Shown piece by piece: positions 27,501 through 34,253 of a DNA stretch of 64,000 nucleotides. Position numbers and translations under genes: made by a program. Under the pieces are notes generated by a model, which ran no database searches, was not told the DNA's origin, and saw nothing but the letters and a program-made list of their open reading frames with translations. The first letter of the stretch is position 1. Every line of letters starts with the position of its first letter. The stretch is from Flavobacterium psychrotrophum (GTDB taxonomy: Bacteria > Bacteroidota > Bacteroidia > Flavobacteriales > Flavobacteriaceae), in assembly GCF_003403075.1 (NCBI RefSeq), contig NZ_CP031557.1:4650001-4714000 (forward strand), written 5' to 3'.

Positions 27501-27918
27501 TGGTGGTGCGCCGTCGGCCTATCTATACAGCCTTGATGCTCCAAATGGACCCTGGCAGGACAGCCCGTACTTTGAACACGTGCGCGAGGGCCTGCATACA
27601 GTATATGTTTACGAAACTAATGGTTGTGGTATTGTAAGCGAACGGGTAGGGGTACTGTCTATACCGGGCTATTTTACGCCAAATGCCGATGGTAAAAATG
27701 ACTACTGGCGCATACCGGGGCTAAGTGGAGAAAACTATGTGGGCAGTAAAATTTTTATATACGACCGCTATGGTAAATTGCTAACATCAATTTTGCCGGA
27801 TGGCGCTGGGTGGGATGGTACATTTAACGGTAACCCGCTACCTGCAACAGATTACTGGTATGTAATATCGTTAACCGATGGGCGCACCATAAAAGGGCAT
27901 TTTAGCTTGTTGAGGTAA
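24535..27918 (+). CDS. Large T9SS type B surface protein with PKD and repeats
   Basis: A 1127-residue exported protein starting at TTG. The signal peptide (about 1-18, ends GFAQ) is followed by a beta-propeller-like region (about 20-430). A PKD domain comes next (about 440-510, SWNLGDGSPAVSVNEPVHTYGTAG). Four related modules of roughly 90 residues (about 515-900) each open with a CD-containing strand (VMCDTD, FVCDDA, AQCDAG, GQCDDS) and contain a YY or WY core. A further Ig-like domain follows. The C-terminus is a T9SS type B (gliding-motility-type) sorting domain, with GYFTPNADGKNDYWRIPGL, FIYDRYGKLL, GWDGTFNG and DYWYVI. Likely an adhesin or surface structure; no enzymatic motif seen. Confidence 0.9.
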   Translation: MKNTYYILFLLFYISGFAQKEASNWYFGINAGLHFNDDGSVSALAGGEMQTNEGCSSISDAAGNLLFYTDGRTVWDRNHTIMPNADYFGGTGLLGDPSSTQSAIIVPKKGDPNIYYIFTVDEPHHVNASVYPNRYSGPYQEGTSENGETQSTPTADDGLNNGLNYSIVDLSVTSPAGNIGDVTTRNVHLYTYDPLITDEAKYKCSEKITAVKNNNGTGFWVITQFIDKFYAFEVTAAGVNTTPVVSRLNPVVPVSGYRRNAVGCIKASPNGNYIAIAHQQIGNLTGQFSDGGNVYLYDFDKATGILSNPLAIIQDVAAYGVEFSPKEKKLYVSYQQMAGGGGREGTVMQYDLLNPDIPNSGVAVATGRSSTTLQLGPNGKIYKAINGGTSLDVINNPEEDGVACGYALATVRLPIDSNSVFGLPPFITSLFSASIVADQVCLGQPTTFKLHVNGGFDSISWNLGDGSPAVSVNEPVHTYGTAGNYTVTATIIHNAETEVVTQQVTVTPVPVANAITDIVMCDTDANPADGFASFILSNAKPSILGTQGLTGFTVSYYLTQADADVNRAPLNPNAYTNVSNPQAIFARVINNANPQCFATTSFQLKVVDGPSITNKEFFVCDDAQDGDDTNGRATFNLSDIAAQMVSQSGFTVAWYGTLANAQAGISPLPQNFYSGTATVFASVKSAAAAACNFIEEVKLNVRLLPPNVQNTVLAQCDAGISPDGLTVFNLTQANLQFTGGDARYSVVYYSDMTGAQSGTGALGTVYRNTTPFNQTIVAKLQDVATGCFRLLPLDLQVTVNALTPVNLGQCDDSIEDGYTQFNLADAGFGRGVDPATYYATENDALLEQNAISSNFTNTTAGAQTVFARVESNNSCLGIGQINLNVWPLPKIVAQDTATVCLNTRVDVTLSAGISGSQYSYVWSTGATTRAILVNQPGNYTVTVTDNSHPQLCSKERVITVTAGNVAKITDVVVADLSDNNTVTVVAVPVGGAPSAYLYSLDAPNGPWQDSPYFEHVREGLHTVYVYETNGCGIVSERVGVLSIPGYFTPNADGKNDYWRIPGLSGENYVGSKIFIYDRYGKLLTSILPDGAGWDGTFNGNPLPATDYWYVISLTDGRTIKGHFSLLR

Positions 27919-27940
27919 AGAGATACGATTTTGCATATAT

Positions 27941-27965
27941 GGCTTCTTTTATAGAAGCCTTTTTT
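27941..27965 (+). terminator. Terminator of the giant T9SS protein gene
   Basis: GGCTTC (27941-27946) pairs with GAAGCC (27954-27959) around a 7-nt loop and is followed by six T. Confidence 0.85.
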
Positions 27966-27996
27966 ATTTATATAGGCAAAGGTTTTGTGATGCTAT

Positions 27997-28020
27997 ATTT
28001 TTACGATATATCGTAAAAAT
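27997..28020. repeat. 24-nt perfect palindrome beyond the first tRNA-Leu unit
   Basis: ATTTTTACGATATATCGTAAAAAT is written here as two 12-nt halves, ATTTTTACGATA and TATCGTAAAAAT, which are exact inverse complements. The core recurs at 28949-28966 in the same place relative to the second tRNA. Confidence 0.9.
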
Positions 28021-28052
28021 AAAAAAGCTCCTGATTTCTCAAAAGCTTTTTT
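28015..28052 (-). terminator. Terminator of tRNA-Leu unit 1
   Basis: On the minus strand a 14-bp stem (28039-28052 with 28021-28034, including two G-U pairs) closes a GAAA tetraloop and ends in six T followed by ATTTTT. Confidence 0.85.
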
Positions 28053-28054
28053 TG

Positions 28055-28136
28055 TGCGGGTGAAAGGACTCGAACCTTCACACCGTGAGGCACCAGATCC
28101 TAAGTCTGGCGTGTCTACCAATTTCACCACACCCGC
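28055..28136 (-). tRNA. tRNA-Leu (anticodon UAG), copy 1
   Basis: An 82-nt tRNA with an acceptor stem GCGGGTG/CACCCGC, D-loop TGGTAGACACG, and anticodon stem CCAGA/TCTGG closing the loop CTTAGGA with anticodon TAG. It has a class II long variable arm (TGCCTCACGGTGT) and the T-loop GGTTCGAGTCC. CCA is not encoded. It is identical over its length to the copy at 29004-29085. It has its own promoter (28178-28207) and terminator. Confidence 0.97.
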
Positions 28137-28177
28137 AGGCTGACTTAAAAACAAGTAGTTGTTTCAGTAAGTGGGTG

Positions 28178-28207
28178 CAAATATACAACTGTTTTTAATA
28201 TTTGCAA
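28178..28207 (-). promoter_or_regulatory. Promoter of tRNA-Leu copy 1
   Basis: On the minus strand TTG (28207-28205), a 19-nt spacer and TATATTTG (28185-28178) form a complete Bacteroidota promoter. Transcription would start near 28171, about 35 nt before the tRNA. The rest of the 28137-28457 gap is AT-rich with no gene; a further TATATTTG at 28349-28356 on the plus strand may serve the gene at 28458. Confidence 0.75.
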
Positions 28208-28457
28208 GAAAAAAATAAGCTGCTTGCGTTTATTTGTTCAGATATATATAGGGTCGTATTTAACGGGTTGTATCTTAAGTTTTTATATTTAAGATGTTTG
28301 GAAATTGTAATATCATAGTGAAAAATCGTAATGTTTCAATTAAGTGGTTATATTTGAGTGTGTTACCGTATTGTTTTTTGTTTTTAAAAACCTAAATTAG
28401 TCCTGCATCAACGAATGTGATATGAAGTACCAGGTAATAATTTAACATCATCCCACT

Positions 28458-28940
28458 ATGAAAAAAGTAATTGTTTTGGCATCTGTGTCCTTTGCAAGTG
28501 GTATTCTCTTTGTGAATATTTATAATTCTTTGGTTAATGCAGTTGCGGTTGAAAGTAATATTCCGGCATCGGTAATAGCTACAAGAGAATACTTCAAGAC
28601 TGTAAATCCCGGCGATTTTTTTAAAATATTCTCTCCGCTTACACAGGTGTTGGCTCTGTTGGCGCTAATTGTGTTTTGGAGAAGGTCATCACAGGTGCGG
28701 TTATTTTTAGGACTGGCATTATTCTGCTATTTCTCGGCAGATGTATTTACGTTTATTTACTTTCACCCAAGAAACGATATAATGTTTGTTTCCCAAAAGA
28801 TACCCGATACCGAAACGCTTAAGAGGTTAGCGGCAGAATGGAGTTCGATGAACTGGGTTAGGTCGCTTATCGTGTTTTTAGGTATTGTATTTTCATTTCT
28901 GGGTATTGATAAAATTTACAAGGCCAATCAAAGTGTTTGA
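28458..28940 (+). CDS. Small four-helix membrane protein, DUF1772-like
   Basis: A 160-residue inner-membrane protein with four hydrophobic helices (about 3-24, 57-74, 79-100, 134-152). The spacing and residues fit the DUF1772 (anthrone oxygenase-like) family: an early N in NIYNSLVNA, REYFKTVNPGDFF before helix two, and EWSSMNWVRS before the last helix. The function of bacterial members is not known. The gene sits between two identical tRNA-Leu units that run the other way. Moderate confidence in the family. Confidence 0.65.
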   Translation: MKKVIVLASVSFASGILFVNIYNSLVNAVAVESNIPASVIATREYFKTVNPGDFFKIFSPLTQVLALLALIVFWRRSSQVRLFLGLALFCYFSADVFTFIYFHPRNDIMFVSQKIPDTETLKRLAAEWSSMNWVRSLIVFLGIVFSFLGIDKIYKANQSV

Positions 28941-28948
28941 TTATGAAA

Positions 28949-28966
28949 TTTACGATATATCGTAAA
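28949..28966. repeat. 18-nt perfect palindrome beyond the second tRNA-Leu unit
   Basis: TTTACGATATATCGTAAA is self-complementary and equals the core of the palindrome at 27997-28020. Confidence 0.9.
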
Positions 28967-28999
28967 AATAAAAAAGCTCCTGATTTCTCAAGAGCTTTT
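28965..28999 (-). terminator. Terminator of tRNA-Leu unit 2
   Basis: Same fold as copy 1 with a GAAA tetraloop. A T-to-C change turns a G-U pair into a G-C pair, so the stem is preserved although the sequence differs. Confidence 0.82.
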
Positions 29000-29003
29000 G
29001 TTG

Positions 29004-29085
29004 TGCGGGTGAAAGGACTCGAACCTTCACACCGTGAGGCACCAGATCCTAAGTCTGGCGTGTCTACCAATTTCACCACACCCGC
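29004..29085 (-). tRNA. tRNA-Leu (anticodon UAG), copy 2
   Basis: Identical in sequence to the tRNA at 28055-28136, with anticodon TAG, a long class II variable arm and no encoded CCA. It has its own promoter (29128-29157) and GAAA-loop terminator. Confidence 0.97.
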
Positions 29086-29127
29086 AGGTTTGATAATGAC
29101 TGACAGTTTGTTTCAGTATTACGGGTG

Positions 29128-29157
29128 CAAATATACGTTGCTTTTTCAAACTTGCAA
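29128..29157 (-). promoter_or_regulatory. Promoter of tRNA-Leu copy 2
   Basis: On the minus strand TTG (29157-29155), a 19-nt spacer and TATATTTG (29135-29128), the same layout and spacing as copy 1. Confidence 0.75.
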
Positions 29158-29192
29158 GTAAATTGAACAAAAAATAATTATTATTTTTTCAG

Positions 29193-29200
29193 TAAATTTG
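29193..29200 (+). promoter_or_regulatory. Candidate minus-7 box of the M20 dipeptidase gene
   Basis: TAAATTTG fits TAnnTTTG and lies 28 nt before the ATG at 29229. The nearest upstream TTG is 27 nt away, farther than usual. Confidence 0.45.
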
Positions 29201-29228
29201 GCTTCCAATCGTATATATCTAATAATAA

Positions 29229-30617
29229 ATGGATAACATAAAAAATTATGTCGGTCAAAATAAAGACCGGTTTATAAACGAACTTATAGAATTGCTTAAA
29301 ATACCATCGGTTAGTGCTGATAGCGCCTACAGCCAGGATGTGGTTAACACTGCTGATGCTGTGTTGGCCAGCCTTAAAGCTGCCGGCTGCGACCATGTAG
29401 AACTTTGCGAAACGCCGGGCTACCCTATAGTATATGGCGAAAAAAACATCAACCCGGCACTGCCTACCATATTAGTATATGGCCATTATGATGTGCAGCC
29501 TGCCGATCCTATAAACCTGTGGACATCGCCACCGTTTGAACCTGTTATTAAAAAAACAGAACTGCACCCTGATGGAGCCATCTTTGCCCGTGGCGCATGC
29601 GATGATAAAGGCCAGATGTACATGCATGTAAAAGCCCTTGAATATATGGTGCAGAATGGCAACCTGCCCTGCAACGTTAAGTTTATGATTGAAGGTGAAG
29701 AAGAGGTGGGTTCGCCAAGCCTTGCATGGTTTGTAGAACGCAACCAGGCAAAGCTTAAAAACGACGTGATCCTGATATCTGACACCGGTATGATAAGTAA
29801 CACCCAGCCTTCTATAACTACCGGCCTGCGCGGCCTTAGCTATGTAGAGGTTGAGGTTACCGGCCCTAACCGCGACCTGCATTCAGGCTTATACGGTGGT
29901 GCTGTGGCTAACCCTATAAACATACTGGCAAAGATGATTGCCGGCCTGCACGACGAAAACAACCACATTACCATACCGGGTTTCTACGATAAAGTTGAAG
30001 AACTGAGCCGTGAGGAGCGCGACGAAATGGCAAAAGCACCTTTCTCTCTTGATGCTTACAAAAAGGCACTGGATATTGAAGATGTTTATGGTGAGGCAAC
30101 TTATACTACTAACGAGCGGAACTCCATTCGCCCTACGCTTGACGTAAACGGTATTTGGGGTGGCTACACCGGAGAAGGTGCCAAGACGGTTATTGCCAGT
30201 AAGGCGTTTGCCAAAATATCTATGCGCCTGGTGCCTGCACAAGACTGGAGCGAAATAACCGAATTGTTTACCAAACATTTTACCGCTATAGCACCTAAGG
30301 GGGTAACGGTAAAAGTTACTCCGCATCACGGTGGGCAGGCTTATGTAACGCCTATAGACAGTATAGGCTACCAGGCTGCTGCTAAAGCGTATGAAGAGAG
30401 CTTTGGCATTAAGCCAATACCGGTGCGCAGTGGTGGCAGTATACCAATAGTGGCGTTGTTTGAAAAAGAGCTGAAAAGTAAAACCATCATGATGGGCTTT
30501 GGGCTGGACAGCGATGCAATACACTCGCCTAACGAGCACTTTGGTATTTTTAATTACCTGAAAGGAATTGAAACAATACCATTGTTCTATAAATATTTTA
30601 CTGAGCTTTCTAAATAG
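29229..30617 (+). CDS. M20-family dipeptidase
   Basis: A 462-residue zinc peptidase of the M20 (carnosinase/PepV-like) group. Zinc ligand H86 lies in VYGHYDVQPADP with catalytic D88. Bridging D125 is in ARGACDDKGQ, and the catalytic glutamate region is IEGEEEVGSPS (155-163). The dimerisation domain contains DLHSGLYGGAVANP and the C-terminus PNEHFG. There is no signal peptide, so it is cytosolic and probably hydrolyses dipeptides or acyl-amino acids. Single-gene unit. Confidence 0.93.
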   Translation: MDNIKNYVGQNKDRFINELIELLKIPSVSADSAYSQDVVNTADAVLASLKAAGCDHVELCETPGYPIVYGEKNINPALPTILVYGHYDVQPADPINLWTSPPFEPVIKKTELHPDGAIFARGACDDKGQMYMHVKALEYMVQNGNLPCNVKFMIEGEEEVGSPSLAWFVERNQAKLKNDVILISDTGMISNTQPSITTGLRGLSYVEVEVTGPNRDLHSGLYGGAVANPINILAKMIAGLHDENNHITIPGFYDKVEELSREERDEMAKAPFSLDAYKKALDIEDVYGEATYTTNERNSIRPTLDVNGIWGGYTGEGAKTVIASKAFAKISMRLVPAQDWSEITELFTKHFTAIAPKGVTVKVTPHHGGQAYVTPIDSIGYQAAAKAYEESFGIKPIPVRSGGSIPIVALFEKELKSKTIMMGFGLDSDAIHSPNEHFGIFNYLKGIETIPLFYKYFTELSK

Positions 30618-30645
30618 TTATTGATTGCTGGTTTCTCGACAAGAT

Positions 30646-30839
30646 AGCCATAAGATACCGCAGAGATTCCCTGAGACACCCCAGAGTCTCGCAGAAAAAA
30701 AGAGGTAACACCCTCGGTGTAAGAACACAGAGCGTTTGTATGCTGTCTCCGCACAACTCTGTGATCTCGCTCTGTAAGCGCAATCTCAATTTGCTCTGAG
30801 AATCTCCGGGCTTACTCTGGGTATCTCTGCGGTATGGCT
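30646..30839. repeat. 194-nt imperfect inverted repeat in an otherwise empty gap
   Basis: The ends AGCCATAAGATACCGCAGAG and CTCTGCGGTATGGCT are near-exact inverse complements. The interior repeats CTCTG- and CAGAG-type words (CTCTGTGATCTCGCTCTG, CAGAGTCTCGCAG), so a large branched hairpin can form. No protein is encoded. It fills most of the gap between the dipeptidase (ends 30617) and the WG protein. Confidence 0.75.
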
Positions 30840-30886
30840 TTTAAGTGAAGCTCCTGACAACTGGCAGCCATCAACTGCTAACCAAT

Positions 30887-30919
30887 AAAAAAATCTGCTC
30901 TATGAAGGCAGATTTTTTT
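30887..30919. terminator. Terminator-like hairpin before the WG-repeat gene
   Basis: Seven A plus TCTGC (30887-30898) pair with GCAGA plus seven T (30908-30919), around a 9-nt loop. It probably ends the transcript from the dipeptidase side. Confidence 0.8.
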
Positions 30920-30985
30920 ATACCCGTTCCAACCCTTTTTTAACCACCTGCATCTTTATAAGAAATGAACCTTAAAACCATTATC

Positions 30986-31459
30986 ATGAAAAAGATGCTC
31001 AGCCTTTTGCTTTTAGTTGTATCATTGTATACACAGGCACAAACTATAAACGCAACCAACGATGTTACACAGCCGAAGTGGATAAAAACCGTTTCGCATG
31101 AAGGTATGGGGTATTTAAATGCCAACGGCGATGTGTTGCTGAACCCGGTGTATGAGGAGCTACGCCCTTTTGGCGAATTAAAGCCTGAAGTAGCTATAAT
31201 TGTACAGGATGGCAAAAGCGGACTGATAAACCGCAACGGAGAAATTATTGCCGAGCCTGACTACGACAGTATAACCACAGCCGATGCATTTAATAAAGAC
31301 TGGCTGATGGTAAGCATTGATGAAGAATTTGGGATGATAAACCTTCATGGTAAAATAGTGGTGCCTATAGTATACGATGAACTTATTCCGGCAGAGCAGG
31401 TGCTAATGCCCGAAGTTATAGAATATAACATAAATGATAAAGTGATACGCTCTAAGTAA
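30986..31459 (+). CDS. WG-repeat exported protein
   Basis: A 157-residue product from ATG 30986; an in-frame ATG at 30965 would add 7 residues. It has a signal peptide (MLSLLLLVVSLYTQAQ) and then about three WG-type repeats, beta-rich units of the form GYLNANGDVLLNPVYEEL, GLINRNGEIIAEPDYDSI and GMINLHGKIVVPIVYDEL. The function of WG repeats is not established. The sigma factor ATG follows its stop codon directly with no gap, so it may be translated together with the sigma/anti-sigma pair. Confidence 0.82.
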   Translation: MKKMLSLLLLVVSLYTQAQTINATNDVTQPKWIKTVSHEGMGYLNANGDVLLNPVYEELRPFGELKPEVAIIVQDGKSGLINRNGEIIAEPDYDSITTADAFNKDWLMVSIDEEFGMINLHGKIVVPIVYDELIPAEQVLMPEVIEYNINDKVIRSK

Positions 31460-32005
31460 ATGACCGAAGCCCAGCTTATTTCCGGCTGCCAGCAGCAGGA
31501 TCGCAAAACCCAGCACCAGGTGTACAGCACATTTGGCGCTAAGGTATTGGGTATATGTAAACGGTATATGAAAGACAGGGAAAGGGCAGAAGAAATGGCA
31601 ATGAACACTTTTCTTACGGTGTTTCAAAAAATAGGGCAGTATAAAAGTGAGGGAAGTTTTGAGGGCTGGATATTGCGCATTGCCGTAAACTGTTGCCTGA
31701 TGGAATTGCGTAAAAAGACAAATTTCACGAATGAGGTTACACCCGAAAATATAGCATTGCCGGATAATTCTGCTACAGATACTATAGTACTGGAAGGCGA
31801 CATTGAGCAAATGCTGAAAATACTGCCTGAAGGTGCACGTATTGTATTTAACCTGTATGCAATAGAGGGTTACAAACACACAGAAATAGCCCAAGAGTTG
31901 GGTATAAGCGAAGGTACCAGCAAGAGCCAGCTAAATTATGCCCGTGAAAAGTTAAAGAAAGCCTTTTTTAGTACCCACTCCCCTAAAACACAAAGCCATG
32001 GATAA
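31460..32005 (+). CDS. ECF-type RNA polymerase sigma factor
   Basis: A 181-residue sigma-70 family protein with region 2 (about 20-90, ERAEEMAMNTFLTVFQKIGQ and FEGWILRIAVN) and region 4 (about 118-172). Its helix-turn-helix is GYKHTEIAQELGISEGTSKSQ. It overlaps the next gene by 8 nt, and that product has the layout of an anti-sigma factor, so the pair probably forms a regulated sigma/anti-sigma switch. It is similar to the second ECF sigma factor at 59998. Confidence 0.93.
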   Translation: MTEAQLISGCQQQDRKTQHQVYSTFGAKVLGICKRYMKDRERAEEMAMNTFLTVFQKIGQYKSEGSFEGWILRIAVNCCLMELRKKTNFTNEVTPENIALPDNSATDTIVLEGDIEQMLKILPEGARIVFNLYAIEGYKHTEIAQELGISEGTSKSQLNYAREKLKKAFFSTHSPKTQSHG

Positions 32006-33179
32006 TAACCAGGTCGACAAATATTTTAAAGAAAACAGCCACCGGTTTGACGAACAGCCGGGTGCCGACCTATGGGCTAAAATTGAAGCTGGTCTGGATG
32101 TTGCTCCTGTGGCAACTAAGACTACGGGCAAAGGCAGATTGTTTACAGGCAAGGGATTACTGTTGTTAGTGTCAGGGATAGTACTGATAGGAGTGTTGGT
32201 TGTGTTTTTTATGCCGACCAAACTCGATATAGAGATTAATAAAAACCTGCCGGAGGTGCAGCCGCAGGAAACCGTAGTGGCAGTTCAGGATACGGTAAGT
32301 ACAGTAAAAGATACCCTTAAAGAGCATTGTGTAATAACAGGTCCTGAAAAAGCAATGAAGAGCGAGGTAGACGTTTTAGAGGCAGCTCCTGTTACCGAAA
32401 CAGATTCTATTATTATGACCAATGTTACTGTTGCGAACCAAAAGCCTGTGCAAACAGTAGCGCCTCTGCAGCGCAAAATAAGGGTAAGCGTACAGGAAAG
32501 TGCAAAGCGCACGGTTATTACTATTCGCGAAAAAATATCGCAGCAAAAATTTGATAGTATAACAGCTGCAAGCCTTGAACAGTATAAACATAAAGCAGGT
32601 ATGCAGCTTATTATAAAGAGCGTGCAGGGGTATGTATACCGTTATACGTTTCCGGCAGCCGAAAAACTTTTAGTTAGGGGTAGCGTAGCAGACACGATAA
32701 AACCACGTATAAATAATCCCAAAATGCAACTTGAGGCAGTGTTAATACGTAAGCCTGTTGGCGAAAGCCTGGCAACAGATAGTGTATCCTTCACGCCAAA
32801 ATATGATTCTGTTACTGATACATATTATGTGCAGTATGGCAGGCAGGACGTCGTACGTCAGGAGCCGGTACATATTACACAACTCACGGTACAGCCAGAA
32901 TTTCCCGGTGGTGTTACTGAGCTTCTTAGCTTTATAAACAAAACATTCAGATATCCGCAGATAGGCAAAGAGTTAAATGCCAAAGTGCATGTTTCCTTTA
33001 TTATAGAAACAGACGGTAGTATTTCAAACATCAAAGTTTTAAAAGATCCCGGCTATGGCCTGGGGGCCGAGGCGGTACGCGTACTTAAACAGCTTACTAC
33101 AAAATGGAAGCCGGGAGAGGTAAAAGGTAAAGCAGTGCGTACAGCATACTTTATGCCGATAACCGTAAAAATAAAATAA
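31998..33179 (+). CDS. Anti-sigma-like membrane protein with TonB C-terminal domain
   Basis: A 393-residue protein. The N-terminus (1-45, DKYFKENSHRFDEQPGADLW) resembles the short cytoplasmic segment of flavobacterial anti-sigma proteins. One transmembrane helix follows (about 53-71), then a long periplasmic linker. A TonB C-terminal domain comes last (about 298-393), with QPEFPGGVTELLSFI, VHVSFIIETDGSISNIKVLK, DPGYGLGAEAVRVL and WKPGEVKGKAVRTAYFMPI. The overlap with the sigma gene and the topology suggest that it holds the sigma factor and senses the envelope. The TonB domain might contact outer-membrane receptors; this is inference. Confidence 0.8.
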   Translation: MDNNQVDKYFKENSHRFDEQPGADLWAKIEAGLDVAPVATKTTGKGRLFTGKGLLLLVSGIVLIGVLVVFFMPTKLDIEINKNLPEVQPQETVVAVQDTVSTVKDTLKEHCVITGPEKAMKSEVDVLEAAPVTETDSIIMTNVTVANQKPVQTVAPLQRKIRVSVQESAKRTVITIREKISQQKFDSITAASLEQYKHKAGMQLIIKSVQGYVYRYTFPAAEKLLVRGSVADTIKPRINNPKMQLEAVLIRKPVGESLATDSVSFTPKYDSVTDTYYVQYGRQDVVRQEPVHITQLTVQPEFPGGVTELLSFINKTFRYPQIGKELNAKVHVSFIIETDGSISNIKVLKDPGYGLGAEAVRVLKQLTTKWKPGEVKGKAVRTAYFMPITVKIK

Positions 33180-33236
33180 GCATCAAGTTTCATTATAACA
33201 AATGGCTGTCTTATAAGTACTTTGATAAACATTTTT

Positions 33237-33315
33237 GTCATCCTGACGAAGGAAGGATCTCATGTAAATCAGCCAATTGAGATTCTTCATTCTGCTGCGC
33301 TACATTCAGAATGAC
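33237..33315. repeat. Dispersed intergenic inverted repeat, copy 1
   Basis: It begins GTCATCCTGACGAAGGAAGG and ends with GATTCTTCATTCTGCTGCGC followed by TACATTCAGAATGAC. The ends GTCAT and GAATGAC are roughly inverse-complementary. It is related to the elements at 50756-50829 and 53112-53205. It lies between convergent genes. Confidence 0.85.
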
Positions 33316-33354
33316 ACTTTTTATACAGCCTTATTTTTTAGTTGTATTGGTCTA

Positions 33355-34143
33355 TTACTTATAAGTAACCGTGGTATATCCAAATCCGATATTAAAATCA
33401 GGATATTTTTTTACCTGGTGCAGTGCCGGTTCGTTTATAGTTTGCCAACCACCCTCTTTGTAGTTTGGGTCTTTATAAAATGTAGTAGTACCTTTAGGTG
33501 CCGGTGTAAGCGGGAAGTTAGGCTGGCACCATTCCATCCATTTCTTTTCTTTCCCATTGTCGTCTTTATCTTTATAAACAATAAAGTCTCTGTCGTGGTT
33601 CAGGTTACCCGCTGCATCACATCTGCCAAGTATTGTAAGCTGTACAAAAACACCTTCTTGTGGTAGGGCAGCTTCATTGTTTAGCTTTATATCAAAACGC
33701 TTATTGTTTTCTTCATTATTTACAATTGCAGTCTGCTCAAGGCCTTCAATTTTATCTCCGGGTTTACCATTATCATTGGCCAGTAACTCAATTTTTACAA
33801 GTGTGTGGTATTCAATTCGTTCAAAAGTACCCGGTCTTCCTTCTGCTTCAAAAGCAATTTTTATAAGTGGCAGCGTTATTGCATACAGTGCCGAATTTTC
33901 TTTTTCAGGTGTTACAAGAAATGCGTATTCCATGCCAATGCTTGACATAAACATGGCACTGTTTTTTTGGTGTGTTACTGGTTTTACAACATTTTCCTTG
34001 CGCTTTCCGGTACGGTTTATTTGCACTTCGCTTAAGGTTACAGGCTTTAAGGTGGTCTCAGTAACTGTATTCTGGGCAATGTCATGGTGCTGCTGAGCAA
34101 AGCCGGCTGTGCCTAAAAGTAGTAGTATAGCAAGTTGTTTCAT
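33355..34143 (-). CDS. Exported protein of unknown function
   Basis: A 262-residue protein with a signal peptide (LLLLGTAGFAQ). A short segment, LSEVQINRTGKRKENV (about 38-53), recalls the TonB-box region that ends CarboxypepD_reg domains. After it comes a beta-rich domain (MSSIGMEYAFLVTPEKENSA ... LPLIKIAFEAEGRPG) of a kind I cannot name. The C-terminus has Trp/Pro-rich turns (WMEWCQPNFPLTP). The function is unknown. It lies convergent to the sigma/anti-sigma operon and divergent from blaI. Confidence 0.7.
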   Translation of the reverse strand: MKQLAILLLLGTAGFAQQHHDIAQNTVTETTLKPVTLSEVQINRTGKRKENVVKPVTHQKNSAMFMSSIGMEYAFLVTPEKENSALYAITLPLIKIAFEAEGRPGTFERIEYHTLVKIELLANDNGKPGDKIEGLEQTAIVNNEENNKRFDIKLNNEAALPQEGVFVQLTILGRCDAAGNLNHDRDFIVYKDKDDNGKEKKWMEWCQPNFPLTPAPKGTTTFYKDPNYKEGGWQTINEPALHQVKKYPDFNIGFGYTTVTYK

Positions 34144-34215
34144 AAGTATTGGATTGATTTATAATGATAAAGATAAAAATTTTGTTAAATGTTTCAAAAA
34201 AAATATCTGTACATA

Positions 34216-34244
34216 TTGCTGTGTGAATTTTTATTCTACATTTG
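34216..34244 (+). promoter_or_regulatory. Promoter of the blaI operon
   Basis: TTG (34216-34218), an 18-nt spacer and TACATTTG (34237-34244) make a complete promoter. The minus-7 box is inside the first operator palindrome, so repressor binding would block transcription. Confidence 0.75.
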
Positions 34245-34249
34245 TAGAA
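34234..34249 (+). promoter_or_regulatory. BlaI-type operator 1
   Basis: TTCTACATTTGTAGAA has 7-nt inverted arms (TTCTACA and TGTAGAA) with 2 nt in the centre. It contains the TACA/TGTA halves known for BlaI/MecI operators. It overlaps the minus-7 box. Confidence 0.8.
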
Positions 34250-34253
34250 ACAA

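Noticed and set aside
28867..29161. Open frames on both strands across the second tRNA-Leu (70 and 74 codons)
   Set aside because: They are translations of the tRNA and its flanks. The cloverleaf, promoter and terminator explain the sequence.
30646..30839. CRISPR array or insertion sequence
   Set aside because: The repeats are inverted and irregular, and no transposase is encoded.
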